Shown: one piece after another, positions 11,396 to 21,900 of the stretch
Numbering within the stretch: the first letter of the stretch is position 1
Layout: the number at the start of each line of letters is the position of its first letter
Assembly: GCA_963580455.1 (NCBI GenBank)
Contig: OY756958.1
Span: 29,214,501 to 29,278,500 of the forward strand
Origin: Euonymus europaeus
Lineage: Eukaryota; Streptophyta; Magnoliopsida; Celastrales; Celastraceae
DNA length: 64,000 nucleotides
Reading direction: 5' to 3'
Program-made: the position numbers and the translations under genes
The notes under the pieces: generated by a model
Seen by the model: only the letters and a program-made list of their open reading frames with translations
Told to the model about the DNA's origin: nothing
The model's database searches: none

Positions 11396-13204
11396 GGCAA
11401 AACCATATGTTAAGCCCTTAAAGTTGTATCAGATTTCCTATTGAGCCCCTTAACTGCTATTTGTTCCTATTGAGCCCTCAATCTATGCAACTGTGATCAA
11501 ATAAACCCTTACCACGGTGGCCCAGTGTTGCGTGGCTGCACGCGCCACCCCACCAATGTTCTAGTCATACAAGAAGCCCTGAAATTTTTCGATTTTTTCC
11601 TAATAAGCCCCTCAAGTCCAATAAAAAGAAACAACTTTGGCACACAGCCACACAATTTCATAGCATCCAAAACATGAAACCATTAACATACTGTAAGACA
11701 AATACATCAAACCAGACTGTGTTTTGAAATCCAAAACAATAAAACCAGAGCAGACAATGTCTGTAAACAACAAAAAAAGGAAAACAAGCAATAGACAAGG
11801 TCTTTGAAGAACTCCTAGGTCCTGCTCCTTTTCTTTCCAGCAGTGGTTGGAAATCTTGATTGCTGACTGAGCCTTGAGCTTCTCCTTGGTGCATTGAAAG
11901 GCCTTGTTAACAAAATTTCTTCTACCAGTTCCAGGCTTCACAAGAAAGATAACAATTACCAAGTGATCTAGGTTATGCCAAAACCAGAAAAATAACAATC
12001 ACAAGAAAGATACTTACATCAGTGGAAGTGGAATTCTGGGTTGATCCCTCAGGAAGTGGTTGTTTCTCCTTGAGTTTTTGAGTGTTCTTCTTCTGCTTTG
12101 GAACCTTTGGGGGAATTGATGAAGATGCAGTTTCCTATACCAAGTTACAATACAATACTTCACTGCATTATAGATGCCAAAATGAATTTGAATACAATAC
12201 ACATATAGCCCACATACCTGTGAGGACAGTGAAATGAAGTCCTTTTTTCTTGGACATCCAGTTTTGTTATGACCTGGACCTTTGCATAACCTACTATTCT
12301 CAGAAGCAAACATGCTGAAATTACAACATTGGCACATCCCACCCTTGTTCTTTTTGGCTCATTCTTTAAAAATTTCAGATTATGACCCTTCGCTACTGCA
12401 TAATCCTTTACTGCTTCCTTAAATTGTCTGTTATTTTCAAAAATCATGCCTAAAGCAAACACAGGGATAGTAGAGGTAGGATCGAACCTGGGTTGTAGGC
12501 TAACTACTCTTATAGGCTCTCCAACTTCTTCGGGATCAGAATACTCACCATCTCCGACGAAATCCCCTGGATCATCGCTTGGATAATAGACACTGTCTTC
12601 ACTGTCATATGAGCCTTCTGCTTGTTCTCCAGTTTCTTCCTTTTTAGCTTCATCAGTCACAGTCACTTCAACATCATCCAAACTCACCTCTGCAACATCA
12701 ACATTCACCTCAGCAGCAAGATTAGTTCGGAGGTTATATTTTCTTACATTTTCCCTCGCTTCAACCAACTCTTCTTCATCCTCCTCACTGAGCACTGCCG
12801 CATCAACGAGTAAATCGTCGAATGTTGGTAACTCATCTCCAGAATCCCTCTCATCTTCATCGGAATTTGACATCGTTGACATTAGCAGAGATGAGATGAG
12901 GAAAGAATTGAAAGAAGTTGCGGCAGAGATGAGAGGAAGAAATGGAAATGGGGTTTATTTGAAACCCTAAAAAGCTTCTTTTCAATTTTTAATTTTTTTT
13001 AAGCTTTTATCCTTTGTGGAACCAAAAAAAGTATGTTGGGACGCACCATAGGTGGCGCGTGCAGCCACGCAACACTGGGCCACCGTGGTAAGGGTTTATT
13101 TGATCACAGTCGCATAGATTGAGGGCTCAATAGGAACAAATAGCAGTTAAAGGGCTCAACAGAAAATCTGATACAACTTTAAGGGCTTAACATATGGTTT
13201 TGCC
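11396..13204. mobile_element. Mutator-like element (MULE), internally deleted, 1809 bp
   Basis: The ends are 154-bp terminal inverted repeats, 11396-11549 and 13051-13204. They start GGCAAAACCATATGTTAAG and differ at only about four positions. The element is flanked by a perfect 9-bp direct repeat TTTTTTTTA at 11387-11395 and 13205-13213, the target duplication length typical of Mutator superfamily elements. The T-run makes the exact edge slightly ambiguous. Inside, on the minus strand, is a transposase remnant with an N-terminal MuDR-type region and a C-terminal zinc-knuckle-like motif but no catalytic domain. The high similarity of the two repeats suggests recent activity, presumably with transposase supplied elsewhere. 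Confidence 0.93.
11612..12882 (-). pseudogene. MULE transposase remnant lacking the catalytic core
   Basis: The frame starts MSTMSNSDEDERDSGDELP at 12882 and runs through a long acidic region. It then enters a stretch typical of MuDR-type transposase N-termini (ALGMIFENNRQFKEAV, then YAVAKGHNLKFLKNEPKRTR) up to about 12340. Immediately downstream, in another frame, is LCKGPGHNKTGCPRKK, the C-x4-H-x4-C part of the zinc knuckle normally found at the far C-terminus; the first cysteine of the knuckle is not visible. A further segment (KPGTGRRNFVNKAFQCTKEK) at about 11850-11940 looks like the transposase tail. The several hundred residues in between, including the DDE catalytic region, are absent. 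A product could not transpose the element. The stop at 11612 is only the end of the longest frame. Confidence 0.82.
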
Positions 13205-13466
13205 TTTTTTTTAATCTTAAGAATGACTAATTCAAATGTCTCATGTTGGCCTATTTGTCTGCCTTTGATTGTTCAACAGGTGCCAGCCAATTTCTGACCA
13301 TTTTTTTTCTTCTAATCATAACCTCTTGGCCATGTATAAAATTGTGCATCTCGTCATTCTCAAAACTCAAATCAGCTACCAAGCTCAAACTCTTTCTCTT
13401 CTGCTACATTTCTTCCTCAATCACTGGGACCTAATCGTGAATTTTGAGTCAACAATATAAATATCT

Positions 13467-13691
13467 ATGACGACGAGATACGTGACATATTCTGCAGAAG
13501 TTGCACCTCCACAGGTCATAGCATACAAGAGATGTTCAAGCTCACCGAAATTGGAGACCATTGTTGAAGAAACTGCAGCTGATAAAAACCTTAATCATCA
13601 GCTTGTTTTGAGTTCTAGGAGGGTATTGTTCTTGTTTCCTGTATTGTGTTCTTTCCTCTCTTATCTTGTATTGTATAGATTTACTCCTTAA
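13467..13691 (+). CDS. Small protein with N-terminal EVAPPQ motif, possible paralogue of the 8.2-kb gene
   Basis: A 74-residue frame starts MTTRYVTYSAEVAPPQ and continues with a basic/Ser segment (KRCSSSPKLETIVEE). Aligned with the 8213-8518 product it shares M-x-x-R, the hexapeptide EVAPPQ, and an S-x-K-(L/M)-x-TI-x-E pattern at the same spacing, so the two look related. After about residue 50 it becomes hydrophobic (VLFLFPVLCSFLSYLVLY) with no counterpart in the other protein. The real coding end may be a splice site at or before 13620, or the gene may be decayed. It lies 254 bp beyond the right target duplication of the Mutator-like element. Function unknown. Confidence 0.5.
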   Translation: MTTRYVTYSAEVAPPQVIAYKRCSSSPKLETIVEETAADKNLNHQLVLSSRRVLFLFPVLCSFLSYLVLYRFTP

Positions 13692-14134
13692 TTCATGTCT
13701 AAACTCCACAACAATTCTCTTGTATTATCTTCCATGAAATCAAATATCTTTCAAAATATTTGTAAATTAAACTTCAACTCGACATTCCTTCTGAATTTCT
13801 TCAATGGTGACCTGCTACAAATAACCTGCATAAGATATAAGATTGGATTATTATGTAAGATTGGATTATTATGTAAGATTGGATTATTATCTTACTCAAA
13901 ATATAAATAATATGACCCTTTGAATTATAAAAGAATTGGGTTTTTGATAACTTGATTATTCTAACTAAAGAATTGAAATCAACATTTCCGGGATTTGAAT
14001 ATTTTGGGATGCTTCGAGCTTGTATCTATTAGACATTCACAACACATAGTTCTAAAAATATCCACCCACATTCGAAAATTTTCTTTGCACCTAACTAGGT
14101 TTCCCCTCAACACCTTTAATTGACATGTACTATG

Positions 14135-14322
14135 CACCTTGTAACGCAGATGTCCTACATGCGACAAGAGGTATTGACTCAGATCCTCTATTCTGTTGAT
14201 AATAGATCGCACCAGCAACTGCACTTAGGCTATAGAAATTCATTATTTCTCTTTTTGAGTCAGCACCTCAATAGTCTATATCTAACAATTGAATTCATAT
14301 TAATAAGTAAATAAACCAACAA
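14135..14322. repeat. Dispersed direct repeat, copy A
   Basis: About 190 bp starting gcaccttgtaac matches 14799-14995 in the same orientation over its whole length with scattered differences, ending at aataaaccaaca. Neither copy has an intact reading frame. The pair is 664 bp apart. Confidence 0.8.
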
Positions 14323-14559
14323 ACTCTCAAACATATGCAAACATGTACTCAAACATCCATACTCAAAATATTCAAGCTCAAAACCAATAAAATCAAATCC
14401 AAAACAACAAATAAAACATCCATGACTTGATTATTTAAGCTAAAACCAAAAGTTTAAAAAAAAAATCCAACCAAACTTAAAATCTTAAACAACATCAAAC
14501 ATCCAACATCAGCACTCAAACATCTCCTATTTCCAAGATAACAAACTCGCGGCGAGCTT

Positions 14560-14790
14560 CCAGGCAAATCTGCATAAGGACTAGGCTAAAATGAGGCATC
14601 TCTAACTTCTTCAAAGCAAGAATATGTACTGCTGCGTGGTGAGCTTATCATCATCCCACACCCAATTAATTATCTCCACGGCAAGAGTGGTAGGAACAGC
14701 AGCGGCAGCGGCTTGCTTCTTGTTTTGCAACGCTGGCTTGATAAAGGACCTCCATTACACGTGCTATCCTCCTCAATGACTCATCATCTG
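14560..14790 (-). pseudogene. Degenerate coding-like fragment, probably transposon derived
   Basis: On the minus strand a reading frame contains an Ala-rich run, then AVEIINWVWDDDKLTTQQY. After a one-base frameshift it continues ALKKLEMPHFSLVLMQICLE. Codon pattern and residue content look like former protein-coding DNA, but stops and the frameshift interrupt it. It sits between the two direct repeats, so the whole 14.1-15.0 kb block may be one decayed element. I do not recognise the family. Confidence 0.35.
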
Positions 14791-14798
14791 TACTAGGT

Positions 14799-14995
14799 GC
14801 ACCTTGTAACGGAGATGTCCTACATGGGACACATGGTATTGACTCGGATCATATGTTCCGCTGATAATAGATCACAACGACAACTGCACTTGTCACCAAA
14901 GCTATAGAAATCCATTATTTTCTCCGTACAAGTCAGCTCCCGGATAGTCCATATCTGACAATTGAATTCATATTAGTAAACAAATAAACCAACAC
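14799..14995. repeat. Dispersed direct repeat, copy B
   Basis: Second copy of the 14135-14322 sequence, same strand. It starts gcaccttgtaacgg, with about 9 bp more internal sequence than copy A. The ends do not show the TG...CA tips of retrotransposon LTRs. Confidence 0.8.
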
Positions 14996-15300
14996 AAATA
15001 TCTGACAATTTACTGAATAAACTCGATACAAATGTCAACGAAAGCATCAGTCAAAATTTTTGTCCATTTTTTCTTTTCTGGCTCGGCTTTGCTCATCACT
15101 TGCTCAGAATCGGCAAAACAAAGGAAAAAAATGGAAAACAGATATATGGAACCTAGCTACTGGTTGCAGTATGTTGTGAACTGTCGGTCCTGTCTGGCAG
15201 GCAAGCTTAGGTGGGAGGATATGCATGCCTAGTCATTTCCCTTGTCACTGGGTCAACCTAGCTACTGGCTGTCTAATGTATATGATTACCTGGATAACTA

Positions 15301-15645
15301 AGGCCAAGTGCAGTGCTATGGCAATATCAAGCACTCCAAATTCTGTAATTGAGTCTCATCTTTATTACACATAAGTGGGTCCCACTTACTTATCCACATC
15401 AGCAAAACACATTTTTCAATATAATCATATCAACAAAACACATATTTCAATACAATTTTTTCACTTTCCATACACCAACACTCCAAATATCAAGTTTCAA
15501 CAACATCTCTCTCATACTTTTATACCATTTTTCACTTTTTTCTATCTTTCTACACATCTTTTAATACAATTTTTAAAATTACTCTTTCTGAATACTCCAA
15601 AATTTCCAGCACTCCAAACACTTCCCCCATTGCACTTGGCCAAGA
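15301..15645. mobile_element. MITE with GGCCAAGTGCA inverted ends
   Basis: The left end reads ggccaagtgcagtg and the right end reads cattgcacttggcc, its near-perfect inverted complement (one mismatch in 14). The interior is AT-rich, with repeated 'catatcaacaaaacacatatttcaata' style phrases and no coding capacity. The same internal phrase recurs near 28050-28270 and, inverted, near 47300-47500 and 50270-50330, so several related elements lie in this window. Confidence 0.65.
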
Positions 15646-16061
15646 AAAGAGCGATCACGCAAGAGAATTGGAACTGTTTAGGATTTCCGAAAACAGGTTA
15701 ATAGATTGCTGCAGCTGAGAAAAGTAGAACGTCTAGTCGTGTTTTTAATTTGGGCTGATTTAAGTAAGTTGGGCCGAGTAAGGCCTGATTTTTTTTTCAG
15801 AACTTTCAAGCCTTTTTAAAAATTGGGCTTGATTTCTAAATTTGGGCCTCTGGCTGAGACCCATTGCTAATCTTCGTCTTAACAGTTAACCCAGAAAACT
15901 TGCAATTATGAAGGTTTCAACAATGCGGGATTTTTTTTTATGGCAATTTGATTCTTTTTTGCTAATTGTGGATATGGATTCGATGTTCGATTAACAAACA
16001 ATAAACCTCCAATTGAGGAGATCATCCAGTCAAAGAATCCATTGCAGAGAGTAAGAATCTC

Positions 16062-18183
16062 ATGATGGAGCAACAAGAAGAAGAGAAACAACCTAATTCT
16101 TCTTGTCCTCCTCCTCCTAGTTCCGGTGATGCTCCTCCGTCTGAGCAACCACCAACACAAACCAATGGTCCTGCATTTGATCCCAGTCGAAGTAAACTCT
16201 CTGAATTTTATTGTTTTTTTTCTTTCTAAATAATTTCATTTCTTTATTCTGCCTAGTTAGGTACTTAGGTATAGCAACTTGGTAATATATGCGTAGTTTC
16301 TGTGCCTTTTTTGTTCTTAAACCATCACTCTCAAGAATTTAGAGCTGTTAATTGATATGTGAGTTTGCGTTCATTTGAGGGGATTTCTGTATGATTATGG
16401 ATTTTCTGGAGTGGTTGTATTGTTATAAATGGTTCAATAATTGAACTCTTCCATGCTTGAAACTGGATTAGCCTAGTTAACTGTGTTACCGTGTCTTTGT
16501 TCACGGAACTATTAGAAGAATCCATGATTGCTTTTCAAGGTTTAGGTGAATAGGCATTTTCCTTTTGACTGGCTAGTGGAACTTGGCAATGCTTATTGTT
16601 TTTGAAGACGTGCATTGAGGTCTGTAACTTGAATATTTTGTATTCTAAACGTGTTATTTTGGTCTCCCTTTCAACTATTAGCAATTTATATGGCTTGTGG
16701 GACTGGTGTGCAAAGTTGAAGACATTGTAATAATTTCAAAATTCTTTCATCTCAATACTGTACTAATATTATGCGTTGATGAGATGTTTGGTTGAGGCCG
16801 TGCTGTGAATATTTGGGGATTATTGTGTTTTCTTTGACAAAAAACTTTGTTCTGTGTCTCGCGTTTCCCATATTTTGCTCTGAAGTGATCGGTATCATCA
16901 AGAGGAAGGCGTTGATAAAAGAGTTAGCTGCTGTCTATCATGCACAGTGCCTCTCGTACTGTCAGGAACTTTTGGAACTTCAAAAGAAATGGGAAGAGGT
17001 TAGTTGCCTATTGCATGGGCATTTTCTATTTGAAAAGAACGAAAATTCATGTGCAATTGTGCATTTGTTTATTACCATATTTTCACCAATTTTATGGAAC
17101 TTTACAACATTTAAAGTTGAAGTCGGTTTTTTAACCCCAACTCAAATTTTAGGCCGGCCTTAGCAGATTGTATACGGGCCTTGATATGATAGGACAGGAT
17201 AAAGTGAGGAATAGAATAGGATTCTGGTTCATGAAAGATTTAAGACAGACAGAAACTAACAATATACTGAAGACGTGTTCATATTGTCCTCCAACTTTTG
17301 TCTGCTTCACCTAAAGTCATGGGCTGTTGAGGATTTAGAATGCAATATTTAGTTGTGCACCAAATAGGGGGTGGTTTAACTTTTATGCAATTTGCCTCTT
17401 AATGGCATCACAGTCAGGGCCTGGATGCAACATAGTTTAGAACATAATTTTCATCGGTGTCATCCAGATGAAGATAGAAGTAACTAAGCTAGAAGTAGAT
17501 TTAACTGAAAGATAAAATTATCGAAGTGAATGGCCATATACACTCATGTGGAAAGTTAAGTAGCCAGAGACGCTGGTAACGATAGTAAGGATACGATAAG
17601 GGAGTATTGGCTGCCCGTAGTTTCAAAACCAAGGATTCATAGGCCTGATCCATGATATTTGAGGCTTTTTGTAGCAGGATGAGATTAGTGAAGCCCAATA
17701 TTTATATTTTTCCATCAACCAAGGTTGAAGAAAAAGATATGGTGGATGAAGCAAGAGCTTCATAAGAAGAATGATCTTGCAGACATTGAAAATACACGCA
17801 AGAGATAAAGAATCATTGGGCAGTTTAAACTCATTAATCTCAAGTGTTCGAAAGAATCATTCAGCAGTTCAATATCATTGAGCTCAAGTGTTCATCCATA
17901 ATGTGCTTGTGTATTTCTTCATCGAATCATCCATCAATCTTTATAGTAAATGTTTTTTTCTAATGAAATTAGAAATTGGTGATCAAAATGACGAAGTCAT
18001 TTGAAAGCTTACCAATTTGAAGCAAAAGCTGCATTTTTCCTGCACTTTTAATGCTGATTTTTATTTTCAGTTTCTTACTTCAGACTTGGTACTTTCTTGC
18101 AGCCATTTGTGGATACCAAAACTCCTGATGATTCCAGAAAAGAGACGACTAGGGCCTCAAAACGTGTAAAGAAGTCGCGCTAA
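16062..18183 (+). CDS. Conserved short plant protein of unknown function, three exons
   Basis: Exons 16062-16191, 16886-16998 and 18103-18183 (TAA) join in frame to 107 residues. The N-terminal 43 residues are Glu/Gln/Pro-rich and probably disordered (EEEKQPNSSCPPPPSSG). The junction of exons 1 and 2 recreates SRMIGIIKRKALIKELAAVY, followed by HAQCLSYCQELLELQKKWEE, a likely amphipathic helix or short coiled coil. The C-terminus is basic (RASKRVKKSR) and could act as a nuclear signal. I recall closely similar proteins of about 100 residues across land plants, without a known function. The upstream MITE at 15.3-15.6 kb lies in its promoter region. It is convergent with ERO1. An in-frame ATG codon directly precedes the chosen Met-Glu start (ATGATGGAG). 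Confidence 0.8.
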
Positions 18184-18908
18184 GCCTATCTTATACACTT
18201 GCATCCTGCTTTTGCTGTACAGTAATTGATGGAGGTCCTTGCACTTGTCCGACTATATTGAATTTTTTTTTACCAAAACTCACACATATGTATTGCCCCT
18301 TTTTCATATTAGAATACGCAAATATGAAATCCTGCAATATTAAAATTTCCCCCTGTATAAATTTATTTTCCTGCAATATTTCTCAAGTGTATATTTACAT
18401 TTTCAAGCAGTACATTTATTTTCTGAAATATTTCTATTATTTCCTGCCATCCACCCGCAGTATTTTGATTATGTCCTGCAATTCTCTGTAATACATTCTG
18501 ATTCCCTGCAGTATATTTATTTTGCAGACAATATCTTCATTATTCCCTGCATTCCAATACATTTGCAATTAGCTGCAATACATTTATTTTGCATGCAATA
18601 TGTTGTTCATTATTCCTGCAGTATATTTATTTTGCAGACAATATCTTCATTATTCCCTGCATTCCAATACATTTGCAATTAGCTGCAATACATTTATTTT
18701 GCATGCAATATGTTGTTCATTATTCCTGCTATATTCATACAATTCTGTGTGTTACATTTTTTATTATTCCTACAATTCATTTTGATCCTCTGCTATATAT
18801 GAGTTTTCATGTTTTGATTATTTCCTACAATCAAACACAAAATATTTCTTCAGACTTCAGAGTATTCTGTGGCCACTTAAAGTCGAAGCTCTCACAAGTC
18901 GGTCATTG
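18184..18908. other. Convergent intergenic region with CTGCA-rich repeats
   Basis: Lies between the stops of the 107-residue protein gene (+) and ERO1 (-), so it holds both 3' flanks. From about 18340 it is built from repeats of a short phrase around 'cctgcaatatatttattttg', including one clear 110-bp tandem duplication. No reading frame looks genuine. Confidence 0.7.
18507..18728. repeat. Tandem duplication, 110-bp unit
   Basis: A block beginning ctgcagtatatttattttgc and passing through 'cattccaatacatttgcaat' occurs twice with a period of 110 bp and almost no differences, which suggests recent duplication. It is nested in a larger field of diverged 20-35 bp CTGCA(A/G)TA-TATTTATTTTG units from about 18340 to 18840. 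Confidence 0.9.
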
Positions 18909-21900
18909 TTACCTGCAAAAGTAAAACAGTCGATAAGACACATAAAAGACTGAGCAGAAAGAAAATAAACATATCCAAGTAAACCAGAAAAAGGAGGAAA
19001 AAAACACATTCGATGCTAGAGGACATTCAATTCCCAACCTTGTGACTATAGATGCCCATATTCTCTTCCAAAGGCTAATTTGAGATGTAGGTGAAGAAGT
19101 CTGGCCTTCCGCGATTGCTTCAGCAGTAGGTCCCATTTCATGCACAATTTTGATTGATTCTGATAGCCGATTGAGTAGATTTGTCAGGGCAATTACTTCA
19201 TTCCGATGCAACTGCAGCTGAAGCGCAGAGCCACGTCAATGCAGAGTATTATTTATACCGATAACAAGTAAATCATGGTCAACAACAACTAAAATCATCA
19301 TCATCATCGATATATTACCCAACTAAAATTAGAAGAAAACCCTAATTCATTCTTGCACTGGCCACTTACGTTTGGTCATACCCAACGAATCGTTGGGATT
19401 AAATCAATGCCTTCCCATAACTGAGAAAGAAAAATTGAACTGATTTGAAAATTGGCATCATGCATGTGGCTTGTCGAAGTAGCTACAAATAGTTGACCAA
19501 ACAGATCACTGGCTCCTCAATAGAAGAAAAGAGTTTCTAGAGCTACCCATAAGCCTTCAACTGAGGTGAGGACAGATCTCTGATTCCAAATTGCCCACAA
19601 ATTCTTGTGTACGTCAACGTGAACGCGAGTACATAGCAAGACTGAGCTTGTCTATGGAAATTCTAGTAATTTTTCCTCATAATTATGGTTTATCGTCCAC
19701 TAAAGTTGAGGTAAATAACTCTAATGCACAAGGCTGTTGGAATGCAGGTGGAGTCGGGGAAGGGCAAGATATATGCAACATTTAATATTTTCTTCTCTGT
19801 TTACATCATTACATGCAATACACTAAAAAGATATTTGAACTTGAGAAGTAAACCAACTTCAGGAACGATACTTACAGTCTGACCCTGCTGTCCACCATTA
19901 TCAGAGAACAGGATTTCCAATGCAGTTCCAAGACCAAGAACCTGAAGCTTTCCCCATAGTCGACACTTCTCACAGCCCACACAGTCCATCAATGCACTGT
20001 GAAGACAATAAAGAAGTTATTCTATTGACACAGAGAGTCCAGTTGAAGAATTGTATTAGGAAAGCAATGAGCTAATATTTTAACAATTCCTCAAGCAGTA
20101 TATGCCACAGAAAAGATTAAAAAAAAACTATAAATGCCAAAGTCAACATCTTATACATATGATGCCAAAAACAATTTTTTAATTTGTTGTCCTTTTTGAG
20201 GGATAAATTTATTTTTTTCCTTTTTCCCCCTCATAAAAGTTAACCCTCTATGTAACTAAAACGCAAGCCAATACACAAGGAATCCCGTGATTCTAGGGTT
20301 TGGGAGCGTAAATGTGTGCCCTCTCATCTTCATGTTACTACACATGGCTGTTTACTAAGTTTGAACCCCTGCAGCCAAGGTTGCAATAGAGCGCCTCTTT
20401 ACAGAACCAGGATCCATGCACAAGAGAAAGAACAAAGGAAAAAACTAAAGACGAGTCAAGAGGATTTCGAGAAAAACCTGATGTTTCTGAATTGTCCTTG
20501 AATTTTTTGTTTGAGTTCAGGACCACTTTGCCCTTTCCACATCTTGGCTTCATCAAATGGGAGGGGGCATGCTGCTTGCAGCTTTGGATTATAGAGAAGC
20601 TGTCTAATCAACGAGTGTGTCTTCAGATCCTCAATAGGGTTACTAGTCTCATATTCAGCTTGTTCCAAGTAATCTGCTGCCTGAAAATATCATCAGAGAA
20701 AAGGTTCTTTAAACCCCCTTCATTATTGCCTATATGCGCAGAATTTTTTTTAGATCAATGTAAAATGCTTACCTTTGTCACAGCTCGAAGAACAAAAAGG
20801 AATGTAAAATACAAGTTTCTGACCCGATCGGGGTATCTCAGGACCCGATCATACATCAAAGTTAGATTTTCGCCCCACTGAAAAATTGAAAACAACAAAA
20901 AGGAAAGGGTTATATCCTCCTATTCATCGATTCATGTCTTTATTTACTTTCATTTGCCTGGTTCTAACGTCAATTAACTTATCACATACATGCCACAAAT
21001 TCTATAAATTTAAAAAAGGTCTCACGCCAGAAACCTCTATCTCCAATTGAAGGGAGTCGCATGCTCAATCATGCAGGTCTGGTAGTCTGGTAATCGATCA
21101 ACTATATGACATTTGATGGCTATAAGTTTGAATAAAAACTAACAAAATTTTCTCTGCTGTCATTTGAATATGGCTAAGTCCACAAGTTCTTCGCTTATGT
21201 GACGTTAAACAAATATGAGCAATACAGACAAAGGAAGCAGCATATGAAGTTATGACTTACTGATATCAGAAAATCAAGTAAGAAGTGTTAAAAGGCGTGA
21301 AATATTTAAATTTTCTTTGTCTCTGTTATAAGTAAAGCATGAGAGGAAACTTTTACCAAATTTGTAGCTTCATCAAGTAGGTAATCAGCAGCTATATGGA
21401 TTGAAATGGAGGAGTGAAGGCCAGATATCAATTTGTACAATATTCTTTCTTCTTGGCATGACTCTTCAGAGGGATCTATACATTGGGATGCAATCCACAT
21501 AGAGCAGTAGAAATTAGAAACCAAATGGGATTTTTAAATCAAAAGTTCAATTCAAAAGTACTTCAAAGTTTCTCACACTTGGGACAGTTCTCTGAGTAAA
21601 CAGCATCCCATATCCTTCTAGCTGATGGACCAGTATAGCCCGTGAAGCGTTCAGGGTTCAATTGGAGATTTACGTATGTCATCTCAGCTGAAAACAAAAT
21701 TTCACATAAACTGATAAACCAAAATTTCAATAATCATGTTCGAAGTCTCAAAACAGTATTGACAGATAAACATGATGAAACAAGGACTGCTATCGACTAT
21801 ATGTGCACCAAAGTTATTACTACGCCAGACATCAAATTTGATATTTTCTTTCAGAAAAGAAAAAGTAGCTAGATTTTGCTACTTCATTTCACCAGGATAA

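Noticed and set aside
12014..12337. Separate 107-codon gene inside the Mutator-like element
   Set aside because: The zinc-knuckle motif and position show it is the transposase tail read in another frame, not an independent gene.
14135..14995. Solo or paired LTRs
   Set aside because: The repeats lack TG...CA ends and there is no primer-binding site or target duplication.
18340..18840. CRISPR-like array
   Set aside because: The repeats are diverged, with no regular repeat/spacer alternation, and this is plant nuclear DNA.
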